This document shows positions 8,806 to 16,232 of a stretch of 30,314 nt of DNA, piece after piece. Position 1 is the stretch's first letter. The number at the start of each line of letters is the position of its first letter. Both the position numbers and the translations under genes were made by a program. The notes beneath the pieces were generated by a model. It was not told the origin of the DNA and searched no databases. It was given only the letters and a program-made list of their open reading frames with translations. The DNA comes from Planctomycetota bacterium (GTDB lineage Bacteria > Planctomycetota > Phycisphaerae > Sedimentisphaerales > Anaerohalosphaeraceae). The DNA lies in the NCBI GenBank assembly GCA_030637065.1, contig DAOVVQ010000008.1, positions 1 through 30,314 of the forward strand, read 5' to 3'.

Positions 8806-10782
8806 ATGGAAGATACAGCGGTAAATCTTTTTATATACGGTTCGCTTCGTGACCCGACGATCTTTAAGTCGGTCTGCGGCCTGAGTTTCACTTTGAAGCC
8901 CTCGCACCGCGACCCGGCCGTACTGTTCGCCGAGCTTGCCCTGCTGCCCGGCCACCAGCGCGTCAGCCCCGACAACGTCTATTTTTACGCTGTGGAGAAC
9001 CGCAGCACGAAGATCGAAGGTTTTGTAATCTATAATGTCCCGCCCGACGCCATGGCGGACATCGACAGGTATGAAGGCAAGCTCTACGATCAAGAGACGG
9101 TCAGGGTCAATACCGCCGCCGGTCCCGTCGAGGCGCAGGCGTATCTGGGCAGCCCTAAGTCCATGCGAAGCCGCTTCGGCGACCGTTTCCATGTAAATCT
9201 CATCCACGAATTGTGGCTTCGCAAGCGGATCGAGAAATTTTTTGCCAACCATACCCGCCCGGGCGAGCATTCGCCCGATGCCGACGTCGAGCGCAGGGCG
9301 CATAGGGAACTTCTGGCGACCACGGAACGCGACCTTGTGATAAGCCATCTCGGGACCGACGCGGTCAGCGATTATTATATCGAACATGAGCTGAGCAGGC
9401 CTTGTCCGAGCATCAGGTCACTTGACGATGAGCCGGGCGTGAGGCCGTTTATGGAAAATTATATCGGCCTGGTGGTTAAGCAAGTGCTCCTCAATCAGTT
9501 CGAGCAGAATATCCAGGAGCGGTACCGCTACGAGCTGGAGCGTCTCTGCCCGTCGCGAAGGTTCTTTACGCGGTCAACGAGCCTGCTTGTCGCACTGAAG
9601 ATGATCAACGCCAACCGCCACGGCGTGGGTATGATCCTGCATCGCTGCCTGGAGACCATGCCGTGCGAGGGTCGATATGACCTGATCGATTATGTCAAAT
9701 ATGCGATAAGTGCGGCGGACAGCGTTTTTGATTCGCGGGTCGTGCGCAGCGAGCTGGAAAAAGTGCAGGCCAATCGTCAGCCTGGGCTTATGCCCCTTGG
9801 TGCGGAACTTGAACTGAGTAACCTCGGCTTTAAGGCCGTTCGGAGCCGAACACGAAAGACAGACACAGACTTTGACGGCTTTAAGTACTTTTGCGATTTT
9901 CGCCTGGATGTGCTGAGCTGGAAACTCGGCGGGTATATCGACGATCATTCCGGTACAAATGATTTCCGGCGTCGCGGGTTCCTGGAGCTTGCACCCGGCA
10001 GGCTCAATATCGCCGGCGAACTGTCGAAACCGGCCACCGCCGACCCGTGGATCATGAACCAGCTCATCCGCGAGATCGCGATGTTCTACCCAGTCAGGCC
10101 GCACAGCCTGCATCTGTCGTTTCAGATCCGTAAAAAAGAGGGCCAAAATCACAGGATGCTGCCGCTGAGCTTTATAAAATGCCTGCTCGTCCTTGGCGGG
10201 GGCACGCAGGAAAGGCGTACCGGTCGGCTTTGGGTGTCGAGGATGGCCCATGACGAGATCCGGCAGGACCGCTACGGCGAGGAACTGATGTTTTCCCGCG
10301 TGAGCAAACGGAAATTTCATCTCGAAGGCGACGAAATCGCTTCCCGCTCGCCGTCATACGCCACGACCTATGTCCAGCAGTACAAGTTTATTCGCCTTGA
10401 AGAGCGGGCAAACTACGAGCCGCTCATTATGGCACTAAAGGGCCTCCAGATCACCTATAATCCCGGCGATTATCTGACCGCCGCCCAGTTGGCTGGCAGC
10501 CGCAAACTCCGGGTGCAATACCAGCGGCTCAAAAAATGGTCCGCCAACCCGACAGAGATCAGCCGCCGAACGATGGGAAGGTTTCTCGACACCGTCAAGA
10601 GGGGGCTGATGAACGAGGCACACTACCGCCCGTCACACCAACTCCACTACATCGACTGGGCACTGGGAGCTATCGACATTCAACTGAGACTTTATAACAA
10701 GCAGCTCCAGCGGCGTGCGGCACTGAGGAAGATAACCTCCATCCGCGAACTGATCGAGACCATCAAGCCCCGCCACGGATAG
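8806..10782 (+). CDS. Gamma-glutamylcyclotransferase-like domain fused to a large uncharacterised domain
   Basis: A 658-aa two-part protein. Residues 7-120 form a gamma-glutamylcyclotransferase/AIG2-like domain, with the substrate loop YGSL at 11-14, EGFVIYNV near 71-78 and the catalytic-type Glu90 in IDRYEG. Members cleave gamma-glutamyl amides by cyclising to 5-oxoproline. Residues 125-320 are helical and charged. Residues 325-650 are unrecognised, but carry GAELEL (332-337), a RRRGFLELAPG segment (388-398) and HSLHLSFQI (433-441). An ExE motif, a following R-rich E-containing strand and an HxH-like strand recall glutamine-synthetase-fold COOH-NH2 ligases (amidoligases), which are known to associate with cyclotransferases. 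That link is inference. It is a single-gene unit with its own promoter and no SD. Cytoplasmic, with no signal or membrane segment. Confidence 0.7.
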   Translation: MEDTAVNLFIYGSLRDPTIFKSVCGLSFTLKPSHRDPAVLFAELALLPGHQRVSPDNVYFYAVENRSTKIEGFVIYNVPPDAMADIDRYEGKLYDQETVRVNTAAGPVEAQAYLGSPKSMRSRFGDRFHVNLIHELWLRKRIEKFFANHTRPGEHSPDADVERRAHRELLATTERDLVISHLGTDAVSDYYIEHELSRPCPSIRSLDDEPGVRPFMENYIGLVVKQVLLNQFEQNIQERYRYELERLCPSRRFFTRSTSLLVALKMINANRHGVGMILHRCLETMPCEGRYDLIDYVKYAISAADSVFDSRVVRSELEKVQANRQPGLMPLGAELELSNLGFKAVRSRTRKTDTDFDGFKYFCDFRLDVLSWKLGGYIDDHSGTNDFRRRGFLELAPGRLNIAGELSKPATADPWIMNQLIREIAMFYPVRPHSLHLSFQIRKKEGQNHRMLPLSFIKCLLVLGGGTQERRTGRLWVSRMAHDEIRQDRYGEELMFSRVSKRKFHLEGDEIASRSPSYATTYVQQYKFIRLEERANYEPLIMALKGLQITYNPGDYLTAAQLAGSRKLRVQYQRLKKWSANPTEISRRTMGRFLDTVKRGLMNEAHYRPSHQLHYIDWALGAIDIQLRLYNKQLQRRAALRKITSIRELIETIKPRHG

Positions 10783-10803
10783 GTAGTGGGCGGGTTTGTA
10801 CAA

Positions 10804-10846
10804 TCGCCCATCGGTTTGCTGCGCAAACACGCTGCCACCCTTGCTG
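10804..10846. repeat. 43-bp repeat, copy 2
   Basis: Same sequence and orientation as 2898-2940, including the GTTTGC-TGC-GCAAAC hairpin. It lies between two convergent genes, 22 bp after the cyclotransferase fusion and 64 bp before the end of mdh, and might serve as a transcript end structure. Confidence 0.85.
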
Positions 10847-10909
10847 TGGCCTGTGGCATACCGCTGGCGCAAGCATATCATACTCGCGATATTTTGGGGA
10901 GGACCGGTA

Positions 10910-11842
10910 TTAGAGCAGATCGCTGACTTTGGCGACCAGGGCCTTTACGTGGCTGGCGGAGGCGTCAAAGGCCTTCTTTTCGGCGTCGGTGAGGTTTAGT
11001 TCGACGATTTTTTCGACGCCGCCTGCGCCGAGTACGGCTGGGACTCCGACAAAGCCGCCGCCAACGCCGTATTGGGCGTCGCAATAGGCACAGCAGCTTA
11101 TCAGGCTCTTTTTGTCTTTGACGATGGCCTCAGCCATTTTTACCGCACCTGCGGCTGGGGCGTAATAGGCACTGTAGCCTAACAGATTGACGATCTCGAT
11201 ACCGCCCTTGCGGGTCCGCTCGACCAATTCGTCGATCTTTTCCTGCGATATCAGCTCGGTTATCGGCACGCCAGCCACCGTGGTAAATCGCGGCAGCGGC
11301 ACCATACTGTCTCCGTGGCCGCCCATCAGGACGCCGCTTATGTCCCGAACGCTGGCACCGGATTCCTTGGCGATAAAGTGGACAAATCTCGCCGAATCGA
11401 GCGCCCCAGCCATGCCCATCACCTTGTTATTGGCAAAACCGGTGACCTTTGACGCCACTGAGACCATAGCATCAAGCGGATTGCAGACGACGATGACAAA
11501 CGCATCTGGGCAGTATTGGGCTACCTGCTCGCTGACGGATTTTACGATTGCGGTGTTCTTGGCCAACAGGTCGTCCCTGCTCATACCGGGTTTTCGGGGC
11601 ATTCCGCTGGTGATTATCACGATATCGCTGCCGGCGGCACGCTGCCAGTCGGTAGTGCCGACGACCGAGCCGCTAAAGGCAAAGACGCCGCTGGACTCGG
11701 CCATATCCAGAGCCTTACCCTCGGCAAGGCCTTCAACGATGTCCAAAAGCACGATATCGCCAATATCCCGCCCGGCGGCAATAAAAGCCGTCGTAGCCCC
11801 GACATTGCCAGCCCCTACCACTGTGATCTTCTTTCTGCCCAT
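10910..11842 (-). CDS. mdh: NAD-dependent malate dehydrogenase (LDH-like type)
   Basis: A 310-aa cytoplasmic dehydrogenase oxidising malate to oxaloacetate. The Rossmann motif GAGNVG is at residues 10-15, and the acidic residue after the second strand (VLLDI, D34) fits NAD rather than NADP. The mobile loop GMPRKPGMSRDDLL (80-93) supplies Arg83 and Arg89, the pattern of malate rather than lactate enzymes. Arg152 and catalytic His176 in GGHGDSMVPLPR complete the active site. I use ATG 11842 (MGRKKITVVG) because GGGGAG is about 6 nt upstream; a start at 11890 would add 16 unconserved residues. It is divergent from hflK and convergent with the cyclotransferase fusion, so probably a single-gene unit. 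Confidence 0.95.
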   Translation of the reverse strand: MGRKKITVVGAGNVGATTAFIAAGRDIGDIVLLDIVEGLAEGKALDMAESSGVFAFSGSVVGTTDWQRAAGSDIVIITSGMPRKPGMSRDDLLAKNTAIVKSVSEQVAQYCPDAFVIVVCNPLDAMVSVASKVTGFANNKVMGMAGALDSARFVHFIAKESGASVRDISGVLMGGHGDSMVPLPRFTTVAGVPITELISQEKIDELVERTRKGGIEIVNLLGYSAYYAPAAGAVKMAEAIVKDKKSLISCCAYCDAQYGVGGGFVGVPAVLGAGGVEKIVELNLTDAEKKAFDASASHVKALVAKVSDLL

Positions 11843-11956
11843 CAGATACTCCCCGAGAACACGTCCTCTGCCCGCAAAAAACGACTCCACGCGAGTTGTT
11901 TAGAGCCGGGCCGGCCATGATTTCGCAAAACAATTCTCAATAGTTGAAAATTCCCC

Positions 11957-11985
11957 TTGATTATATGCCGCAGGTCCGTAATAAT
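11957..11985 (+). promoter_or_regulatory. Candidate sigma70-type promoter for hflKC
   Basis: TTGATT (11957-11962), 17-bp spacer, AATAAT (11980-11985). The transcript would begin near 11992, about 40 nt before ATG 12032. It lies in the 189-bp divergent gap between mdh and hflK; I found no convincing minus-strand promoter for mdh there. Confidence 0.5.
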
Positions 11986-12031
11986 CAACGAACAAAACTA
12001 ATACTACCGTCGCCAGAAAAGGGGTATGATT

Positions 12032-13033
12032 ATGGCTTCAGCACAACGTTACGATTTCAAGACCGATTATGTAGGGCCTTCTTTTGACAACCGGCTCAAA
12101 TTCAACTGGGCGTGGCTCAAGTGGATACTGCCGCTGCTGTTCATTCTTTACCTGCTGTCGGGCATTTATATCGTCCGTCCGGGCGAACAGGGTGTAGTCC
12201 GCAGATTCGGCAAAGCCGACCGCGTCGTCGGTCCCGGCCCGCACTACCATATCCCGCCGCCGTTTGAAATGGTCAATAAGGTACAGGTCGAGGAGCGCAG
12301 GCGGATCGAGATCGGATTTGCGACGGTGCCGGCCACGCTTCCGGCCAAGTACAGATTTTATCCGGAAGAGTCGCTCATGCTCACCGGCGACGAGCAGATC
12401 ATCGATGCCCAGATCAGCATACAGTACAAGGTCGCCGATCCGGAGAAATTCCTGTTCAATGTTCGCGACCTGGAGGGCAGAAGCGGAGCGCTTAAGGATG
12501 CCGCCGAGGTCGCACTGCGGCACGTTGTCGGGCAAAGGCCCATTGACGATGTGTTAGTTGACGCGAAATTCGAGGTCGAAGCCGACATCAAGCTGCTCCT
12601 CCAGCAGATAATCGACGGTTATGACAGCGGCGTGCGGATCGAAGAGACCAAACTCCAGACCGTCCAGCCGCCAAGTCAGGTCGCCTCCGCATTCAGCGAT
12701 GTCGTTAGCGCCCGCGAAGACAAGGACAGGCTGATCAAGGAAGCCGAGGGCTATAAAGCAGATATCATCCCCAAGGCCCGCGGTGAGGCTGAAAGCATTT
12801 TGCGGGCCGCGGAGGGATATAAGGAAGAAAGAATGAAGGCTGCACACGGCGACGCCGACCGCTTTTTGGCCGTCCTGGCCGAGTACCGGAAGGCAACGGA
12901 TGTCACCAGGAAAAGACTGTATCTCGAAACGATGGAAAAGATCCTGCCGAATATTCGCAAGTTCATCATCGATGGCGAATCTGGCGGCAATCTCCTGCAA
13001 CTGTTACCTTTGAATGAAGGGGCTGGAAGATGA
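12032..13033 (+). CDS. hflK: HflK-like SPFH/band 7 membrane protein
   Basis: A 333-aa protein with a short cytoplasmic N-terminus, one membrane anchor at about residues 27-48 and the start of the SPFH domain at YIVRPGEQGVVRRFGK. A long charged C-terminal coiled-coil region (AEGYKADIIPKARGEAE and similar) follows. In E. coli HflK and HflC form a large cage around the FtsH protease and modulate its action on membrane proteins. Two in-frame ATGs lie at 12026 and 12032. I favour 12032, since AAGGGG at 12019-12024 is 7 nt from it but only 1 nt from the first. The last four bases overlap hflC (ATGA), implying coupled translation. No ftsH gene is in the window. Confidence 0.92.
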   Translation: MASAQRYDFKTDYVGPSFDNRLKFNWAWLKWILPLLFILYLLSGIYIVRPGEQGVVRRFGKADRVVGPGPHYHIPPPFEMVNKVQVEERRRIEIGFATVPATLPAKYRFYPEESLMLTGDEQIIDAQISIQYKVADPEKFLFNVRDLEGRSGALKDAAEVALRHVVGQRPIDDVLVDAKFEVEADIKLLLQQIIDGYDSGVRIEETKLQTVQPPSQVASAFSDVVSAREDKDRLIKEAEGYKADIIPKARGEAESILRAAEGYKEERMKAAHGDADRFLAVLAEYRKATDVTRKRLYLETMEKILPNIRKFIIDGESGGNLLQLLPLNEGAGR

Positions 13034-13899
13034 ATAACAAAATCACCTCAGCGGTTGTGATGATAGTCATTGTCGGGTCGCTTATGGGTTTCGTTCTGTC
13101 AATGTATACGATAGATGAAACCGAACAGGCGATCGTGACGCAGTTGGGCAAGTGGGTCAAAACGGTTCAGGAGCCCGGTCTGAATTTCAAGATCCCGTTT
13201 ATTCAGACCGTTCACAAGTTCGAGCGAAGGGTGCTGGAATACGATGCCGCCGCCGCCAAGGTCATAACCCGCGACAAGAAACATTTGCTGCTGGACAACT
13301 ACGCCCGCTGGCGGATCATCGATCCGCTCAAATTCTACCAGACCGTGGGCAACGAATTCGGCGCCCAGTCCAGGCTCGATGATATCGTCTTTTCGGAGAT
13401 ACGCGAGGAACTCGCCCGCCATGAGATGCTCGAGATCATCTCTGTTAATCGTGAGAAACTCATGGAAACGGTCGCCGCAAAGTGCAACGAGACCGCCGGC
13501 CAATACGGGATCGAGGTCATCGACGTACGGATAAAAAGGGCCGACCTGCCACCCGGTGATGTAATCACATCGGTCTATCTCCGTATGCGAGCCGAACGTG
13601 AGAGGATTGCCAAGAAATACCGCTCCGAGGGCACCGAAGAAGCAGTGAAAATTCAAGCTCAGGCCGACAAGGAAAAGGCCATTCTGCTCGCTGAGAGCAA
13701 GATGGTAGCCGAAAAGACCCGCGGTGAAGGCGACGCCGGGGCCATTGCCATATACGCCGCGGCCTACGAAGAGGACCCGGAATTTTACGCCTTTATTCGC
13801 ACGCTGGAGGCCTATGAAAAATCGCTGGGCAAAGATACAACCATCGTCCTGCCCGGTGATTCGGAGTTCTTCCAGTATCTCGCGCCGGGCAAAAAATAG
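13030..13899 (+). CDS. hflC: HflC-like SPFH/band 7 membrane protein
   Basis: A 289-aa partner of HflK. Its N-terminal anchor at about residues 6-26 is followed by the SPFH opening ETEQAIVTQLGKW and PGLNFKIPFIQTV. The DVRIKRADLPPGDVITSVYLRMRAER segment and the alanine-rich helix with EGTEEAVKIQAQADKEKA are characteristic of HflC. The SPFH domain would lie on the non-cytoplasmic side in the E. coli arrangement. The C-terminus ends in the strand TTIVLPGDSEFFQYL seen in HflC proteins. The start ATG overlaps the hflK stop, giving an equimolar pair. The next gene starts 36 bp downstream on the same strand. Confidence 0.93.
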   Translation: MNNKITSAVVMIVIVGSLMGFVLSMYTIDETEQAIVTQLGKWVKTVQEPGLNFKIPFIQTVHKFERRVLEYDAAAAKVITRDKKHLLLDNYARWRIIDPLKFYQTVGNEFGAQSRLDDIVFSEIREELARHEMLEIISVNREKLMETVAAKCNETAGQYGIEVIDVRIKRADLPPGDVITSVYLRMRAERERIAKKYRSEGTEEAVKIQAQADKEKAILLAESKMVAEKTRGEGDAGAIAIYAAAYEEDPEFYAFIRTLEAYEKSLGKDTTIVLPGDSEFFQYLAPGKK

Positions 13900-13935
13900 A
13901 AGACAGTAGTGTCGTTCTTTTGAGGGGAATATGTC

Positions 13936-14829
13936 ATGAAGAGATCGATTATCGCGATCATGATTGCAGTCGTGCTGTTTTGGTCCGCTGGGGTGGTTTC
14001 GGCCAACTCGCAGGGCAAGGGCGGCGGCGGTGGCAGTCGCGGCGGTGGGGGCGGCAGCCGCGGTGGCGGCGGTAGTTCGGTAAAAAAACAGCAGCCCAGC
14101 CGCTCAAAACCCGCTCCCCGATCGCCAGCTAAGGCAAAGCCGGACCAGAGGCCCTCCGAAAAACAGAAACCCGAACCAAAACAGCCGCCTGAAAAGGCCA
14201 CCCAACAGCGATCAACCGGGCAAAAGCCGCAGGATAAAGCCAAACCCGCCAATGAGAAACGCCCCCCGCAAGCCCAGGGAAAAGATAAGGAACAGGAAAA
14301 AACCCAGGGCAAACCTGAGACTCCCGGTAAGAGCAGCGAAAAAGCAGAGGGTAAGGCAGAGGGTAAGGCAGAGGGTAAGGCTGAGGAGAAAGTAAAGGAA
14401 AAAGCAGGAGAGAAGGTCGCTAAAGAGCTGGCTAAAGAAGATGCCCAGGCCAAAGGCAAGGGCCACGCCCAGCAGCTTGAGGCGTTCCGGAAGCAGTTGG
14501 TCCACGAAAAGGCAAAGCATTTAGAGCGGGTGGCCCGCATGAGGCGGATTCGCGACTTAGCTGTCAAGGATGGCAAGGCTGACACCGTCGCACGGGTCGA
14601 TAAGCTCATCGAAAAAGAGCAGTCCCGATACGACAAAAAATTCGCCCAGATCGACCAGCGGATCAAAGACGCCCCATCACTCGGCGATGGCGGCCCGGAA
14701 TCGGGTAAACCCGGCGGCGAAGAGGCCGGCGGAAAAGGCAAAGCCGAGGGCAAGGACAAACCCAAAGACAAGGGCGCCGATAAGGACGATAGCAAAGAAA
14801 AGCCCGAGGCTGAGGCCGATGGTGATTAG
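13936..14829 (+). CDS. Secreted low-complexity Gly/Lys/Glu/Pro-rich protein
   Basis: A 297-aa protein with a signal peptide (basic MKRS, hydrophobic core at about 5-22, cleavage likely after VSA or ANS). Then comes a glycine-rich repeat of GGGGGSR units (residues 26-48) and a long Lys/Pro/Gln/Glu-rich linker with an AEGK tandem repeat. A compact, probably helical core of about residues 175-245 includes KHLERVARMRRIRDLAV and a following DKLIEKEQSRYDKKFAQ helix. An acidic-basic tail ends in EAEADGD. AGGGG lies about 9 nt before ATG 13936. I do not recognise a named family; the helical core is the only part likely to be conserved. Its position behind hflKC suggests co-expression, but no function follows from that. 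Confidence 0.8.
   Translation: MKRSIIAIMIAVVLFWSAGVVSANSQGKGGGGGSRGGGGGSRGGGGSSVKKQQPSRSKPAPRSPAKAKPDQRPSEKQKPEPKQPPEKATQQRSTGQKPQDKAKPANEKRPPQAQGKDKEQEKTQGKPETPGKSSEKAEGKAEGKAEGKAEEKVKEKAGEKVAKELAKEDAQAKGKGHAQQLEAFRKQLVHEKAKHLERVARMRRIRDLAVKDGKADTVARVDKLIEKEQSRYDKKFAQIDQRIKDAPSLGDGGPESGKPGGEEAGGKGKAEGKDKPKDKGADKDDSKEKPEAEADGD
14344..14379 (+). repeat. Three tandem 12-bp units inside the low-complexity gene
   Basis: Three exact copies of GCAGAGGGTAAG, each encoding Ala-Glu-Gly-Lys, followed by a partial fourth. The unit length is a multiple of three, so copy-number changes keep the frame. Confidence 0.9.
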
Positions 14830-14902
14830 GGTCTAAGGTCGACACTTCGGTTTTTTATAAAGACAGGATTGTAACGAGCCTATTAATCAAGAGGTGGTCG
14901 GG

Positions 14903-15118
14903 ATGTTACGAAAGAGATTATTTGCCGTTGTCATTGCATTGGCGGTCGTTTTTTGCTGTAGCGGCTGTAAGAAGGATTCGCCCGGTGCCGATGAGCCGGT
15001 CAAGACCGAGGCCGAGTACAAAGCCGAGGCCGAAGAGCAGATCAACGAAGAAAATATGCAGGCCGAACTCGACAAGCTCGAGGAATCCATCGAGCAGGAT
15101 CTCGCCCAAGAGCAATGA
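14903..15118 (+). CDS. Small acidic lipoprotein
   Basis: A 71-aa predicted lipoprotein. It has a basic start (MLRKR), a hydrophobic stretch at about residues 6-18 and a lipobox-like CSGC whose Cys22 would carry the lipid; the -3 position is Cys rather than the usual Leu. The mature part is a very acidic, probably helical chain rich in Glu, with repeated AEYKAEAEEQ-type wording. GAGG lies about 8 nt before ATG 14903; a GTG three codons upstream overlaps that SD and is less likely. It follows the secreted protein by 73 bp on the same strand. No family is recognised. Confidence 0.75.
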   Translation: MLRKRLFAVVIALAVVFCCSGCKKDSPGADEPVKTEAEYKAEAEEQINEENMQAELDKLEESIEQDLAQEQ

Positions 15119-15167
15119 TCGGCAATTGCGACACTGAGGGCAGGCGGTTGAGCGGACGGGTGCGTTT

Positions 15168-16160
15168 TCAGGGCCGTTTTGTTGCCAGGGTGAGTACTAA
15201 TTGTTCGACCGCCACCTTGCAGGTTTGCCGTCCGGTTTTTATCGAGTAATCGATTCGTGCAAGTTCGGCGAGGATTGAACCTATCCTTTGGAGGCTCATC
15301 CTCGAAAGCTGTCCGAAAAATCCGTCGAGGTTGCCCCAAAGCCTGAGTTGTCCGATCACGGCCCGCCGGTTCAGTCCCTGTTCCATAAGGGCCTTGGCAG
15401 CGAACATTTTTCTTAAGTGATAGGCGAAGGCCCCGACGACCTTGAATTCGGCGCTCTTGTCGGCTGCGAACATGTTCCTGAGCCGCCCTACCGCCCCAGC
15501 AGCGTCGCCGGCTGTGATAGCGTCGATCACGGCAAAGGCGTTGAACATGCGATTTTGCCCGATGAGCTTTTCGACATCCTCGCAGCTAATGGTCTTTCGC
15601 CGGTCGACGTACATCGCCAGTTTATCGACCTCGCTGCTGAGCCGGCCCGGATCGTCGCCTGCCAGTTCAACGAGCATCTCGCAGACCGGCCTGGTCATCG
15701 TCTTGTCGTGCGTCGTCCGGGCATAATTGGCCACATATCCGGGCAACTGGCTTGCCTTCATCTCGCCGACAGCGACATGTTCGCCGACCGCGGACAGTTT
15801 TTTGGCCAGTCTTGTGTTCTTTCGCCAGGTCTGTGCCCGCAAAACAAGTACACCGCTCGGGCTGGGGTTCTCGAAGTATTTTTCCAGCAGGTCGCGATTG
15901 GCGGATATGAACTCGTCGGCATCGGTTATCAGAACCACACGCCTTTCAGCCAGAAACGGCAGCGTCCGCAACTCATCGAGGACCTCAGTAATGTCGGCCT
16001 CTTTGCCGGGCACCTGGTAAAGCGCCATCGCCCGCTGCTCGGCTGGCAGCAAAGCATCGAGCAAACGCCGACACTCCTCGCCGACAAGAAAAGCGTCCTT
16101 GCCCGAGACAACGTAGATGCTCTTGAAACCGGATTTGGATTTTTTGGTTTTTGCCGCCAT
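15168..16160 (-). CDS. holA: DNA polymerase III delta subunit
   Basis: A 330-aa clamp-loader subunit that opens the beta sliding clamp. After a basic N-terminus (MAAKTKKSKSG), residues 14-140 form the divergent AAA+ module beginning IYVVSGKDAFLVGEE, with LRTLPFLAERRVVLI typical of HolA. The lid region includes LVELAGDDPGRLSSEVDKLAMY. The C-terminal collar helices contain NAFAVIDAITAGDAAGAV and a final IDYSIKTGRQTCKVAVEQLVL. Domain order and length are normal. Only a weak purine-rich SD precedes ATG 16160. It lies 72 bp downstream of gyrA on the same strand, with a palindrome between them, so it may be co-transcribed with gyrA. It converges with the lipoprotein gene across 49 bp. Confidence 0.92.
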   Translation of the reverse strand: MAAKTKKSKSGFKSIYVVSGKDAFLVGEECRRLLDALLPAEQRAMALYQVPGKEADITEVLDELRTLPFLAERRVVLITDADEFISANRDLLEKYFENPSPSGVLVLRAQTWRKNTRLAKKLSAVGEHVAVGEMKASQLPGYVANYARTTHDKTMTRPVCEMLVELAGDDPGRLSSEVDKLAMYVDRRKTISCEDVEKLIGQNRMFNAFAVIDAITAGDAAGAVGRLRNMFAADKSAEFKVVGAFAYHLRKMFAAKALMEQGLNRRAVIGQLRLWGNLDGFFGQLSRMSLQRIGSILAELARIDYSIKTGRQTCKVAVEQLVLTLATKRP

Positions 16161-16180
16161 TACAGTTCAGCCGCACGGGT

Positions 16181-16200
16181 AATCCCGGCGCGCCGGGATT
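16181..16200. repeat. Perfect 20-bp palindrome between gyrA and holA
   Basis: The half-site AATCCCGGCG is followed directly by its exact reverse complement. As RNA it would form a short stem with a minimal loop; as DNA it is a symmetric site. It lies 32 bp past the gyrA stop and 20 bp before the holA start. No T tract follows on either strand. Confidence 0.9.
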
Positions 16201-16232
16201 TGTGCGACAGTTGCCCATCCTGCCACTAATCG

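Noticed and set aside
13812..14795. Long minus-strand open frame (327 codons) opposite the low-complexity secreted protein
   Set aside because: Its Ser/Leu/Pro-rich product is just the complement of Lys/Glu/Gly-rich codons; it has no SD and crosses the end of hflC.
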